Below the pieces are notes generated by a model. It ran no database searches and was not told the DNA's origin. It saw only the letters and a list, made by a program, of their open reading frames with translations. Shown here piece after piece: positions 1-9,900 of a stretch of DNA of 27,598 bases (its first letter is position 1; the number at the start of each line of letters is the position of its first letter). Position numbers and translations under genes: made by a program. The DNA is taken from positions 1 to 27,598 of the forward strand of contig SFIS01000041.1 of assembly GCA_004555245.1 (NCBI GenBank). Direction: 5' to 3'. This DNA is from Bacteroidales bacterium (lineage in GTDB: Bacteria > Bacteroidota > Bacteroidia > Bacteroidales > Bacteroidaceae).

Positions 1-270
1 TTTCCGCAGATAGACAAAATTCGCTTTCCGCAGATTCGTTCGCAACTCTTGCCTGTGCTTAGGCGCAGTGAACATTTTGACTTTGAAAAAGCCAAGACAG
101 AAGTGAAAGACTTTCTCTCAAAGCTATTGGTTCTGACAGAATCAGAGAAAGAATATGTCCGGGAATTCAATGACAAGAAGTATATTCCAGAATTGCTGTT
201 CGAAGATAAAGAGATGGTCAATAGAATCAAATTTCATCCTATGGCTTTGTGGAAGACAAGGAGTCGTTGA
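1..270 (+). CDS. AbiEii/AbiGii-type nucleotidyltransferase toxin, 3' end only
   Basis: The reading frame is open from base 1 to the TGA at 268-270, so the gene starts outside the window and only about 89 C-terminal residues are visible. The tail reads YIPELLFEDKEMVNRIKFHP followed by MALWK. This matches the conserved end of AbiEii/AbiGii nucleotidyltransferase toxins as I know it (PELLF, then a hydrophobic/basic stretch and a 'HP..LWK' end). In that family the N-terminal nucleotidyltransferase domain is the toxic part and is paired with an AbiEi-type antitoxin encoded just upstream. Neither is in view, so intactness cannot be judged. TTG at 49 is an internal Leu codon and not a start. Confidence 0.68.
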   Translation, partial: FPQIDKIRFPQIRSQLLPVLRRSEHFDFEKAKTEVKDFLSKLLVLTESEKEYVREFNDKKYIPELLFEDKEMVNRIKFHPMALWKTRSR

Positions 271-327
271 ATGTTTTTCTGTAAATTTACTCTGACTACT
301 TTTTCGCAGAAAATATATTGACCAGCA

Positions 328-467
328 CGCGCTGTAAGCGCAGAAGAATATAGCCCAGGGTAGAGCGCAGCGGCACCCTGGGTGTAATTGGTCATTGTCC
401 TTGCGCGCTGTAAGCGCAAAAGAGTTATATATCCTGCTGTTATCTACGCTTTTGCGCTTTCAGCGCG
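328..467. repeat. Cluster of GCGC-rich palindromic (REP-like) repeats
   Basis: The core CGCGCTGTAAGCGC occurs at 328-341 and again at 404-417. A near-perfect inverted copy of the second core plus its AAAAG tail lies at 449-467, so 404-422 and 449-467 can form a long stem. Between the cores, CCCAGGGT (354-361) pairs with ACCCTGGG (375-382). The cluster fills the gap between the toxin gene end and the 3' end of the M16 peptidase and could also act as a terminator for the leftward transcript. Short reading frames through it (for example 234-419 minus) are products of the repeat and not genes. I recall similar CAGCGC/CCCAGGG repeats from other Bacteroidota genomes but have not checked. Confidence 0.75.
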
Positions 468-497
468 ACAATTACATGCCTTCTCGCTTTGTTTCTC

Positions 498-3311
498 TCA
501 CTCCGCCTTCACCCCTTCAAGTATGGCGAGGGTGGTGTTGTGGCTGTCGGCGAGGAGGCGTGCGAGTTTCTGGACCGTTGCGGGTGTGAGACGTCGGAGG
601 GTGGCTGCGGGGTCGAGTGCGTCGTCGGTGCCGTACTGCACGTTTTGCATGATGGCTTGCATCCAGTAGTCGTTGGTGCCGAGGTATGCGTCGAGGTTTT
701 TCAGCCGGTATTCTGTCGATTTCCGCATCATCAGGGGGTCGGGTCCCTTTTCTGCAACCTGTCTGACTATTTGCCGTATCTTTCTTGCTGCGGATTCTGC
801 TTGCCCGCTGTTGGTGTCGAGATTGACGGCGAGCTGCAGTCGGTTCTTTGGGTAGTGTGTGAGTGATATTTGTACTCCGATGCCGTATGTGCCGCCGTCT
901 TTCTCGCGTATTTCTTCTGTGTATAGCATTTCGAGTATGTGCTGCAGTGTGATAGCTGCTGCGTTGTTTGTTGGTGTGTAGGGGCATGATGCGACAGCCT
1001 GATATACCACTGTTGTCTTTGGTGTCTGCATTTTCATCTTCATGTGCAGATGTTTTTCGCCTTTCTTTGGTTGTGGCATGACGTCGCGGTATCGTTCATT
1101 CCTTGCTCCTGTTGCGGGTAGCGATGCGATGTATGTCTCGATGAGGTTGGCGATTTTGGTTTCGTCGTAGTTTCCGACGATGACGAATGTGAAGTCTGCT
1201 GCGTTTTCGAAGCGTTGTCTGAAGATTTGCCGTATTCGGTTGTAGTCAATGCTGTCAGTGCTGTTCGGTTTTGTCGGTGCGACGCGTATGTTGTAGTCGT
1301 ACATCACTTTTGAGAGCGAATCTGCGAACACCGCCTGCGGCATTTTGCTTCTCATTTCGAGTTGTTGCCTTCTGCGTTTTGTCCATTGTCTGAACTGTGC
1401 CGTGTCCTGTGGTGCCGTTGTCATTCTGAGATGCAGGCATTGCATGAGTGTCTCTTCGTCGCCTGTTGTGCATGTTGCGTTTATTGTTTCGTTTGTCATG
1501 TTCACCTCTGCGCTGTAGTTGACGGTGTGTCCTTCGAGTGTCTTTGCGAGTTGTCGGTTTGATAGTGTTCCGATTCCTCCGAGTGGTATGACGGCGTTTA
1601 TGTTCGAGTAGTTGTAGTGGTCTTTTTCTGTGTAGAGAGAGTTACCTCCCCAGCTGAAAGCCTTGAGTGTGACGTTGTCAGTCTTGTTTCCGGTATGTTT
1701 CAGAATCACTGTTGCTCCGTTAGAGAGTGTCAGTACGCGTGTGCCGTATTTTCTGTTTTTCTTTTCTCTGATGATTTTTCCTTTTTCGGGTTTGTGTGTC
1801 ATCAGATTGTGTCGTGTTTCTCTGTCTTCCGTTTTTTCGACATTTTGTTCCCATGCTTTTCGCATTTCGTTTTTCACTTCTTCTGCCGTTGGCCACTTGA
1901 TGTCGTCTCGTTCTTCTCCCTGTAGAGATATGGCAATGTCTTTTGTGCTGACGAGCCATTTCAGTATGCTGTCTGCTTTTTCAGGAGTTATGCTTCTGTT
2001 GAAAGATCTGTATAGGTTACATTCCTCTTCGATGCATGGTGCGGGAGTGTTGTTGATGAAGTTTTGTTGCAGTTGTCTGCTCCAGTGGCTGTTTGTTGTC
2101 AGGTGTTTTGTCTTGAGTGTCTGTATGGCAGATTTATCCATCGCCGCCACCATTCTGCTGGTTTCTTCATGTCCGAAGCCGTATGTTACGGCACGTTTCA
2201 GTTCTGCGAGGAGAGCTTTCAACGCCTTCCGCCATTCTCCGGCATTGAAGTTTGCGGATAGCGAGAAGGCACGTTTTGTTGCGGATATGGAGTAGTACCC
2301 GTCCGTAGCGGCAGGCGATGATATTGTTCCGTCCGCAGCGGCAGACGATTCTTTTATTCTGTCGTCGAGCATCGATGCCACCATCATCGTGAGATATTCT
2401 CTTTGCATGGTGCTGATGTCTGTCCGTCGAGCGTTGTCGTAGTCGTCACGTTTGAACATTATCTTTATGCTGTTCGTCCGTGCCTCGCTGTCGTGTGCCA
2501 TCGCCACAATGGTGTCGTTCATTGTCGGCACCTGCTGGTATAATCGTGGAGCAGCGTTCTCCCTTTTCGGAATGTCGCTCCACATGGTGCGTATGTTTTT
2601 CTCCACGCGTTCCACGTCTATGTCTCCCACGATGACGATGCCCTGTAGGTCGGGTCGGTACCATTTGGTGTAGTATCTTCTCAGCGTCTCGTGCGGGAAG
2701 TTGTCCACCACCTCCATCAGCCCAATAGGCAGCCGGTCGGCATATCTGTTGCCTCCGGGGAATAGCTGTGGCAGCAGCCGTTCTATCATACGGCTTTGAG
2801 CGTTGCGTTTTGCCCGCCATTCTTCGTGAATCACCTTTCGTTCGGCGTCGATTTCAGATGGTTCGAGGTTGATGAATCCCGACCAGTCGTGTAGTATGAG
2901 CAGGCATGAATCGATAAGTTGGGGTTTTGCCGGCACGTCGGTGATGCTGTATATCGTTTCGTCGATAGATGTGTATGCGTTGATGTTCTCGCCGAATTTC
3001 ATGCCGTTGTTTTCGAGATATGCTATGAGGTTTTTTCCGGGGAAGTTCTTCGTTCCGTTGAACGCCATGTGTTCGAGGAAGTGTGCGAGTCCTCTCTGGT
3101 CGTCTTCTTCGAGTATGGAGCCTACTTTCTGCACGATGTGCAGTTCAGCCCTGCCTTTCGGGTTTTCGTTATGCAACAGATAATATGTCAGTCCGTTGTC
3201 TAATTTGCCGTGTCTCACGTTTTCGCACAGATTGACGGTATCGTCGGGATTGTGTCCCCATGTTGCGCCGCAGATGATAGCGATAAATGCAGAAAGAAGG
3301 ATTTTTTTCAT
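498..3311 (-). CDS. M16 family (insulinase/pitrilysin-like) zinc metallopeptidase, secreted
   Basis: This 937-residue protein has a signal peptide (residues 1-19, MKKILLSAF...TWG), so it acts in the periplasm or outside the cell. The inverted zinc motif HFLEH is at H77-E80-H81 within GLAHFLEHMAFNGT. The third zinc ligand is probably the Glu of VIHEEW (E163 or E164). Two M16 half-domains fit the length: a catalytic N-terminal half and a C-terminal half without the HxxEH motif, as in PqqL-like two-domain M16 enzymes. The family degrades peptides inside a closed chamber. It is divergent from the thioredoxin-like gene at 3433 with a 121-bp gap holding both promoters. The ATG at 3309-3311 lies about 20 bases downstream of a TAAATTTG -7 box, and no Shine-Dalgarno is seen. 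Confidence 0.93.
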   Translation of the reverse strand: MKKILLSAFIAIICGATWGHNPDDTVNLCENVRHGKLDNGLTYYLLHNENPKGRAELHIVQKVGSILEEDDQRGLAHFLEHMAFNGTKNFPGKNLIAYLENNGMKFGENINAYTSIDETIYSITDVPAKPQLIDSCLLILHDWSGFINLEPSEIDAERKVIHEEWRAKRNAQSRMIERLLPQLFPGGNRYADRLPIGLMEVVDNFPHETLRRYYTKWYRPDLQGIVIVGDIDVERVEKNIRTMWSDIPKRENAAPRLYQQVPTMNDTIVAMAHDSEARTNSIKIMFKRDDYDNARRTDISTMQREYLTMMVASMLDDRIKESSAAADGTISSPAATDGYYSISATKRAFSLSANFNAGEWRKALKALLAELKRAVTYGFGHEETSRMVAAMDKSAIQTLKTKHLTTNSHWSRQLQQNFINNTPAPCIEEECNLYRSFNRSITPEKADSILKWLVSTKDIAISLQGEERDDIKWPTAEEVKNEMRKAWEQNVEKTEDRETRHNLMTHKPEKGKIIREKKNRKYGTRVLTLSNGATVILKHTGNKTDNVTLKAFSWGGNSLYTEKDHYNYSNINAVIPLGGIGTLSNRQLAKTLEGHTVNYSAEVNMTNETINATCTTGDEETLMQCLHLRMTTAPQDTAQFRQWTKRRRQQLEMRSKMPQAVFADSLSKVMYDYNIRVAPTKPNSTDSIDYNRIRQIFRQRFENAADFTFVIVGNYDETKIANLIETYIASLPATGARNERYRDVMPQPKKGEKHLHMKMKMQTPKTTVVYQAVASCPYTPTNNAAAITLQHILEMLYTEEIREKDGGTYGIGVQISLTHYPKNRLQLAVNLDTNSGQAESAARKIRQIVRQVAEKGPDPLMMRKSTEYRLKNLDAYLGTNDYWMQAIMQNVQYGTDDALDPAATLRRLTPATVQKLARLLADSHNTTLAILEGVKAE

Positions 3312-3331
3312 GAGATATGATATTTTTGTGG

Positions 3332-3365
3332 CAAATTTACGTTTATTTTTTCATATCTGCAACAA
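3332..3365 (-). promoter_or_regulatory. Promoter of the M16 peptidase gene
   Basis: Read on the minus strand, TAAATTTG (3332-3339) matches the Bacteroidota -7 consensus TAnnTTTG. A TTG at 3360-3362 lies 20 nt upstream as a -33 element. Predicted transcription starts near 3325, giving a 5' leader of roughly 15 nt. Confidence 0.65.
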
Positions 3366-3379
3366 TATCGTGCTATTTA

Positions 3380-3411
3380 TTTGGATATTAGAATTTTTGT
3401 TCGTATCTTTG
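3380..3411 (+). promoter_or_regulatory. Promoter of the thioredoxin-like gene
   Basis: TTTG (3380-3383), a 20-nt spacer and TATCTTTG (3404-3411) match the Bacteroidota primary-sigma promoter TTTG-N20-TAnnTTTG exactly. The predicted start near 3418 is about 15 nt before the ATG at 3433. Its -33 box is only 15 bp from that of the opposite M16 promoter. Confidence 0.8.
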
Positions 3412-3432
3412 CCCGCAGAATAATCTATTATT

Positions 3433-4785
3433 ATGCACAAAAAATACAAACACTACCTATACGAAATTCTCTTCACCACCATTTTACTCATGGTGCCATA
3501 CGTTGCGGCAGCAGAGAAGACCCTCACTGTGCGAATGACAGGAGCAGGTGTTGCCGAAGCGAAGTTGTATGTCCAGCCCATGGAGCCTGGCGCCGAGGTG
3601 CAGTCGAAGGCTATGGTGCTCACCGGCGATGCGTTTACCGCCAGTATAGAGCCGTCGTCCGAGCATCTCTACCGTCTCATATTCATCCACCGTCAGACCC
3701 AGACCATTGTGCCTATCTATGCAGAAGGCGATGCGCCATGTGTCGAAATGACATTGCAGGGCAGCGTCCCCGTTGCATCCGACAACGCCAACAATAAGGT
3801 ATTGTCAGCCATGGGGCAGTTTGTCGCAGCCAACGATAAAGCGTTGTGGACCCGACGTCCGCAGACACCAGCCGACATCAGAGCCATGCTGAGCGCATAC
3901 AGCGCAGCAGCCGATTCCATCCTCCGCAAACACCAATGCAAACCCAATGTGGCGCAATATATAAAGATGTGGGCTTACACCTCAACATACAACTCGTATA
4001 TCTCATTGCCCAATATTCTTGGCGTGCGCCCCGATTCGTTGCCTCTGAAAGCAAGCGAGGTGATGGAGAAACCGTATAAAGTGATCGACACGCCGATGGC
4101 ATCGCTCTTCCCCATTGCGCCCTCGCTTGTCGCCAGTTTCCTGCCTCGCAAGGCATCGCTGACCGAACAGATGGATTCGCTGTATGCCAACTATCAATGT
4201 CGCGAACTGAGAGACAAAGTCAGTGGCGCCGTCATAGAGAAATATCTCAGCCGTTTCGACTACGAGAACAAGTATGAGGAAGGTCTTGCTGAGTTGCAGA
4301 AGGTGACGGAGAAGCATGGTCTGGACGGGAGATACGTTAAGACGTTTATGGCAAACCGCTCTACGGTGAAGGGCAGTCCGTTCCCCAAGGAGGTGAAGCT
4401 CTGTGATGCCGAGGGCAATGTGATGGACTTTGCGCAGTTCCGCGGAAAGTATGTCTATATCGACCTGTGGGCATCGTGGTGTGTGCCGTGCTGCCGCGAG
4501 GTGCCGCATCTGCAGAAGCTTGAGAAAGAGTTGGAGAACAAGGACGTGGTGTTCCTCTCCATATCCATTGACCAGAAGAAGGATGCGTGGCTGAAGAAGA
4601 TGTCCGAACTCGGAGTGCATGGCAACCAGTGGCACGACACAGAGGGTACTCTTGGCAAGGCTCTCAACGTAAAGGGCATTCCGTTCTTCCTTATCTATGA
4701 CAAGGATGGAAAGCTGTATATGTACAATGCCCCGCGTCCGAGCATGGGTTTTGCCCTGAAGGAAATGCTCGAAGGGCTGAAATAG
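3433..4785 (+). CDS. TlpA/ResA-like thiol-disulfide oxidoreductase, exported
   Basis: A 450-residue exported protein. Residues 1-27 form a signal peptide ending near AAA. Residues 28-310 are a mixed alpha/beta region like the N-terminal DUF4369-type part found in many Bacteroidota TlpA proteins (tentative). Residues 313-450 are a thioredoxin fold: redox motif W349-C350-V-P-C353, an extra adjacent C354, and the cis-Pro loop GIPFF with P417. Such proteins reduce or rearrange disulfides in the periplasm, often for neighbouring secreted proteins. It is divergent from the M16 peptidase and 76 nt upstream of the gene at 4862, a placement that suggests a shared role with the SusC/D block. The start is fixed by the promoter at 3380-3411. 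Confidence 0.9.
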   Translation: MHKKYKHYLYEILFTTILLMVPYVAAAEKTLTVRMTGAGVAEAKLYVQPMEPGAEVQSKAMVLTGDAFTASIEPSSEHLYRLIFIHRQTQTIVPIYAEGDAPCVEMTLQGSVPVASDNANNKVLSAMGQFVAANDKALWTRRPQTPADIRAMLSAYSAAADSILRKHQCKPNVAQYIKMWAYTSTYNSYISLPNILGVRPDSLPLKASEVMEKPYKVIDTPMASLFPIAPSLVASFLPRKASLTEQMDSLYANYQCRELRDKVSGAVIEKYLSRFDYENKYEEGLAELQKVTEKHGLDGRYVKTFMANRSTVKGSPFPKEVKLCDAEGNVMDFAQFRGKYVYIDLWASWCVPCCREVPHLQKLEKELENKDVVFLSISIDQKKDAWLKKMSELGVHGNQWHDTEGTLGKALNVKGIPFFLIYDKDGKLYMYNAPRPSMGFALKEMLEGLK

Positions 4786-4791
4786 TTTGGG

Positions 4792-4825
4792 AGTTGACGA
4801 AGTAAACGAGTTGACAAGTTGAAAT
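4792..4825 (+). repeat. Degenerate tandem repeat, about 9-nt period (AGTTGACGA)
   Basis: Successive units AGTTGACGA, AGTAAACGA, GTTGACAA and GTTGAAAT run from just after the stop of the thioredoxin-like gene to 36 nt before the next ATG. This is the weakest of three 9-nt-period intergenic repeats in the window (see also 21460-21504 and 25104-25184). The remaining gap bases (4826-4861) are AT-rich, and I see no full promoter there. Confidence 0.55.
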
Positions 4826-4861
4826 TATTTGCCATCATAATAAATTTATAATAACAAACGT

Positions 4862-6883
4862 ATGAGAAAACTTTACGCATTAAGCATCATTCTGAGTATG
4901 ATGATTCTGTGCTCTACAGGAGCAAAGGCAAAGGTATCATCAATGGCCGAATTGTTCGGCAAGTATAAATTCACCGCCACAGTCGAGGTGACAGAGGCAG
5001 GCAAGGCCTTCCAAGAATACTTCGCAGCAGAGAGCGAAGTCATCATCACCAAGGATGCAGCCAACATCTACGACGCCCAGATTACAGGTTTCGCTGGTGC
5101 CAAAGGATCTGAAGCCATGAAGGTAAACGCTTTCTCTAAGGAGAAGCAGATGTTCAAGGTTAACAATCCCAGCGGCAACGGCTGGGGAGTCTTCGGCAAT
5201 GGAATATATTATTCTGAGGCAGATGGAAAGTACCCATTCGGCGATGTAGCCCTCGGAGCACTTTACTTCACCATCAGCGAGGATGCCCAGACCATCACAG
5301 TGCCCGACTTCACCCTCGTAGGCAACTGCAACTTCGACAACAGCACCTGCGACGTCCTCGCCAAGTTCACCAACGTGAAGATGGTGCTCCTCGAGTCAGA
5401 GGCTATCAATATCCCAGATATCTCTGGTAACTGGAAGGTAACGGCCGGTTCCGGAACGTATGACACCAAGGAAGGTTCTCCGCTCCCGACATCCTACACC
5501 CTCGCTCTCGCGCAGAACGGTGAAGCGAAGACCTACAAAGCCACATTCACAGTCGAGGGCATCGCTCCCTTCACACTCGACGCCAAATTCGACGGCAACA
5601 AGCTCGAAATCCCTTACGACGGCAACCTTATTGACGAAACCAAGGGCTACCGCCTCGTAAGCATGTACGGCGGTGTATCTGGCAACATATCCTTCAACTA
5701 CACTTCTGAGTCTTCCATGACAATGGGCAACTCCCTCGTCATCGGCACGGTCAGCCAGAAGGAAGTGGAAGGCGAGAAAAAGGATGTTATAGACTACGTT
5801 CAGTGGTGGATGAACGGCAGCGCGAAGAAGCAGTCCGATGCTCCGGCGTTCTCTTGGGCAGGCACATACACTGCCAAGACAGCCAACTACATGGATCTCA
5901 CAGGTGGCGCCGACGTTCTTCCGACCGAAGGCGAGACTGTCATCACATACTATGAAGCCATTGACACCTACTACATCACCAAACTCTTCGGTTTCGATGT
6001 GGGCAACATGAACCAGGGCGGCATGAAGCTCACCCTTTCTGCCGACAACCCAAAGGAAGCAGAGGTATCGCTCAGCAGCAGCCCTTACGGCATTATCTAC
6101 ATCAAGTCATCTGACGACATGCAGACATGGTACAAGCTGACCGACGTCAACGGGCAGGCAACAAGCCTCAAGCTTACAGCCAATGAGGACGGCACACTGA
6201 CACTCGGCGACTTCTTCGTAGCCAAGGGCGAATTCGGCAAAGAGAATACTTATGTCGGCGGCTACCAGTCGAACACGCTCACTCCGGCAACAGAGGAGCC
6301 TGTCGTACAGACATGGGACGGCACCTACGAGGCTACAGCCACTGTCACAAAGTATGTTGACGGCGATTATCCCGAGACATTCCCAATAGTGATTGCTCCG
6401 GAAGGCGAATATGGACAGTTCATCACCACCTTCATCACCGAGGACGCCAAGGCTGCCAACAACGGCGGCATACGCCTGACACCTTCTGCAGATGACGCCG
6501 ACAAGGCCGAGATGGCAACTGACAAGTTTGTCAAGACAGTGGAATTGGGAGTGAAATACTGGAAGATATACGACATGAACGGCTCTACCTCGCCCCTCAG
6601 CCTCACGCGCAACGCAGACGGCACGGTGAGCATCAGCACGTTCAGCCTCTTTGAGATTTCATTCGATGCTGAGTGGAACGAAGTTAAGAAGTGCCTCGCC
6701 CTGTACGAGAACGTCGTAGCCAAGAAATCCGCCTCAGGCATAGAGAACGTCAACGTCTCTGACGACAATGGCAGTGACGTGCGCTACTTCGACATCTCAG
6801 GCCGCGCACTCAAGTCAGCCGGCAACGGCAGACTGGTGATTGTGAAGACAGCCAAGGGTGTGAAGAAGGTATTGGTGAAATAA
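4862..6883 (+). CDS. Modular secreted protein of unknown function with T9SS-like C-terminal tail
   Basis: This 673-residue protein has a signal peptide (residues 1-23, ending GAKA). I do not recognise a named family. Four beta-rich modules are visible, starting near residues 27, 182, 329 and 482. Modules 3 and 4 are clearly related: both open with W-x-GTY, contain a GG(M/I)(K/R)LT-SAD segment, and end in SLxLTxNxDGTxxxxxF. The last 45-50 residues (from about 625) read SGIENVN...YFDISGRALKS...VKKVLVK. This resembles the Prevotella type IX secretion C-terminal tail or its degenerate relatives, which suggests surface display or release. It lies between the thioredoxin-like gene and SusC and is followed by a strong hairpin terminator. 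A substrate-binding role is possible but only a guess. Confidence 0.85.
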   Translation: MRKLYALSIILSMMILCSTGAKAKVSSMAELFGKYKFTATVEVTEAGKAFQEYFAAESEVIITKDAANIYDAQITGFAGAKGSEAMKVNAFSKEKQMFKVNNPSGNGWGVFGNGIYYSEADGKYPFGDVALGALYFTISEDAQTITVPDFTLVGNCNFDNSTCDVLAKFTNVKMVLLESEAINIPDISGNWKVTAGSGTYDTKEGSPLPTSYTLALAQNGEAKTYKATFTVEGIAPFTLDAKFDGNKLEIPYDGNLIDETKGYRLVSMYGGVSGNISFNYTSESSMTMGNSLVIGTVSQKEVEGEKKDVIDYVQWWMNGSAKKQSDAPAFSWAGTYTAKTANYMDLTGGADVLPTEGETVITYYEAIDTYYITKLFGFDVGNMNQGGMKLTLSADNPKEAEVSLSSSPYGIIYIKSSDDMQTWYKLTDVNGQATSLKLTANEDGTLTLGDFFVAKGEFGKENTYVGGYQSNTLTPATEEPVVQTWDGTYEATATVTKYVDGDYPETFPIVIAPEGEYGQFITTFITEDAKAANNGGIRLTPSADDADKAEMATDKFVKTVELGVKYWKIYDMNGSTSPLSLTRNADGTVSISTFSLFEISFDAEWNEVKKCLALYENVVAKKSASGIENVNVSDDNGSDVRYFDISGRALKSAGNGRLVIVKTAKGVKKVLVK

Positions 6884-6899
6884 ATAAGCTACAATAATC

Positions 6900-6958
6900 A
6901 AGAGTTCTCAACGGTTGTCAACGGCAAGCGTAGAGAACTCTTTTCGTTTTTTCTTTTA
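6900..6958 (+). terminator. Rho-independent terminator or attenuator upstream of SusC
   Basis: AAGAGTTCTC (6900-6909) and GAGAACTCTT (6933-6942) form a perfect 10-bp stem. The 23-nt loop contains a smaller GTTG/CAAC pairing, and a T-rich run (6941-6958) follows. It sits 16 nt after the stop at 6883 and ends only about 20 nt before the SusC ATG, so readthrough across it would control SusC unless a promoter is hidden in the loop. Confidence 0.8.
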
Positions 6959-6963
6959 GCAGA

Positions 6964-9900
6964 ATGAACAGAACAACAAAGAAACAGCCCCCCTGCCGCG
7001 CCCTCGTGCGCCTCTGTCTTGCAGCCGCAATGACAGGCACCAGCGTCATCCCCTTTGCGCCGACTATTGCTGCGCCGGCCACGCCACCTGCTGAGGCTAT
7101 TGCTGTCAGTCAGGCGAAGGACGTGGTGAAGGTGGATGGTGTCGTACTGGAGAAAGCCAATGGCGAGATTCTTCCGGGTGCAAGTGTGGCAATCTATCGT
7201 GACGGAACACTCCTCACCGCCACTTCTGCCGACATCGATGGCAAGTTCATGCTCAACGTGCCGAAAGGTGAGTTTGAAATAAGAGTGTCGTATATAGGCA
7301 TGATGACAAAGGTCATACCCTCGAAGGGGAAGGATATGCGCAACCTGAAAGTGTTTCTCGAAGAAGACGCGCACACCATACAGGACGTCGTCGTCACGGG
7401 CTATGTCAACAAGAACAAGGAGACGTTCACCGGTTCGGTGACGCAGATAAAGGGCGACGAGCTGAAGATGGTGTCGAACACGAATATCCTCACCGCCATC
7501 GCTGCCCTCACACCCGGCATGTCGGTGGTGCAGAACTCGTCACAGGGCTCCAACCCGAACCATGTCGAAGAACTCGTGCTTCGCGGCACCAGCTCCTTCT
7601 CCAACGCCGGGCAGGATGTCAACCAGCCAACCATCATCCTCGACGGAACGGAGATAACAATGCAGGAGCTCTACGACCTCGACATGAACGAGGTGGAGAC
7701 AATCAACGTGCTGAAAGATGCGTCGGCAACAGCACTCTACGGTTCGAAGGCGGCAAACGGCGTCATCGTCATCACGCGCAAGCCGATCAAGAACTCCACC
7801 GTCAGGGTTCAGTATAACTTCACGGGCGACCTGCAGTTTCCGAAACTGGGCGACTACAACCTCCTCAACGCTGCCGACAAGCTAAAATACGAGCAGATGG
7901 CAGGGCTGTACGACGCCAAGGGTGCTGTCAACTCCGTCACGGGGCTGCCCGAGCAGTATGCTCTTGACAAACTATACAACGAGAGATACAAACTCGTGGC
8001 GGCAGGACAGAACAGCGACTGGCTGGCACAGCCTGCACGCACCGCTTTCTCGCACGACCACTCGCTACGCGTCTATGGCGGAGCCGCAAACATGAGATAC
8101 GAACTCTCGGGACGATATGGCGACACACGGGGTGTGATGAAGGACGACTACCGTAAACGCTACAACATCGGCTTCAAGCTCGACTATTTCATAAAGAACA
8201 TGGTGACCATCTCGAACAGGACAAACTATTCGGAGGTGGATACGCAGAACACTCCCTACGGATCGTTCTCGCAATACACACGCATGAACCCCTACGACCC
8301 GATGTACAACGCCGACGGGACTGTCAACACCAACCTCTCTTGGGACATGAACAACCCGCTCTACGAGGCGGAGCTCGGCAGCTACTCGAAGGCGGGCACA
8401 CACACCTTCAGCAACATCACCGACGTGCGCTGGGACATCAACAAGATGTTCCGACTGACAGGACATCTCAACATCTCAAGCGCATTGGGATGGTCCGATT
8501 CGTTCACATCGCCAAAGTCGATGAGCTATAAGAACGAGCCAGACCTCACAAAACGTGGACAACTCGTGAAGGCAGACACACGCACTACGAGCTACGACGC
8601 CAACGTCGTCGGCACGTTCAACAAGATGTTCAAGGACGAATCGCTCGTCACCGCATCGTTAGGATGGGAGTTGAACCACGACAAGACACGTACGGAGAAC
8701 ACCGAGGCCATCGGCTTCTTCAACGACCAGCTATCGTTCATAGGCAACGCCGCCGGATATCCTTCCGACCGCCAGCCCTACGGCTCGCAGGGCGAGACGG
8801 CGACAGTCGGCGCTTTCTTGACTGCCAACTACTCTTTCCGAAACAGATATTTCGTAGATGGGACATGGCGGACGACAGGTTCGTCGCAGTTCGGAGAAAA
8901 CAACCGATGGGGTAACTTCTGGTCGGCAGGCGCAGGATGGAACATCCTCAACGAGGGCTTCATGAAGAGCGTGAAGAAGAACATCGACCTCATGAAGCTC
9001 CGCTTCTCGATGGGATATACCGGCAAGGTGAGCTTCTCGCCGTTCCAGGCAATGACGATGTATCAGTATCTCAACACCTACGAATACCGCAACGGCATCG
9101 GTGCCGTGCCCCTTACCATCGGCAATGTCGATCTCGCATGGGAGCGCACGATGAACTATAACATCGGCTTCGACTTCTCGATGTTCAACCGCCGCCTCAA
9201 TTTCGTCATCGACGCCTATCTCCGCAAGACCACCGACCTATTGCTCGACCGCTCCATGCCGCCATCAACAGGTGTCACGCAGGCCACGTCGAACCTCGGC
9301 GAGATGGAGAACAAGGGTCTGGAGTTCCAGCTCGACGGATACATCTTCCGCTCAAAGGATTTCTACTGGAAACTCGGTACGTCGGGATATATGAACCGCA
9401 ACAAGATTACGAAAATCAACAAAGCCCTCGAAGAGATAAACAACAAGAACGAGGAGAACTCCGCCACGTCGCTCACACCACTGCCACAGTATGCGGAGGG
9501 CGAGAGCACCACAGCCCTGAAACTCGTGCGATCGGCAGGCATCGACCCCGCCACGGGACGCGAGATATACATCAAGCGCAACGGCGAGCTCACATTCACC
9601 TACGATTCTGCCGACAAAGTGCTCATCGGAGACACTGAGCCACGATACACCGGCACCGTCAACACCAATATCTACTGGAAGGGCTTCAGCCTCTACGCAC
9701 TGTTCGACATGCGCCTCGGAGCATGGATCTACAACACCACACGCGTGAGCAAAGTAGAGGGCAGCAACCCGAAATACAATGCCGACCAGCGCGTCTTCGA
9801 CCACCGCTGGAAACAGCCTGGCGACATCGCACTCTACAAGGACATCGCCGACAGCTCGCGCCCCGAGCAGACCGACCGCTTCGCCGAGAAGGAGAACACC

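Noticed and set aside
234..419. Small minus-strand frame of 61 codons
   Set aside because: It is a translation of the palindromic repeat cluster, a common false ORF in such repeats.
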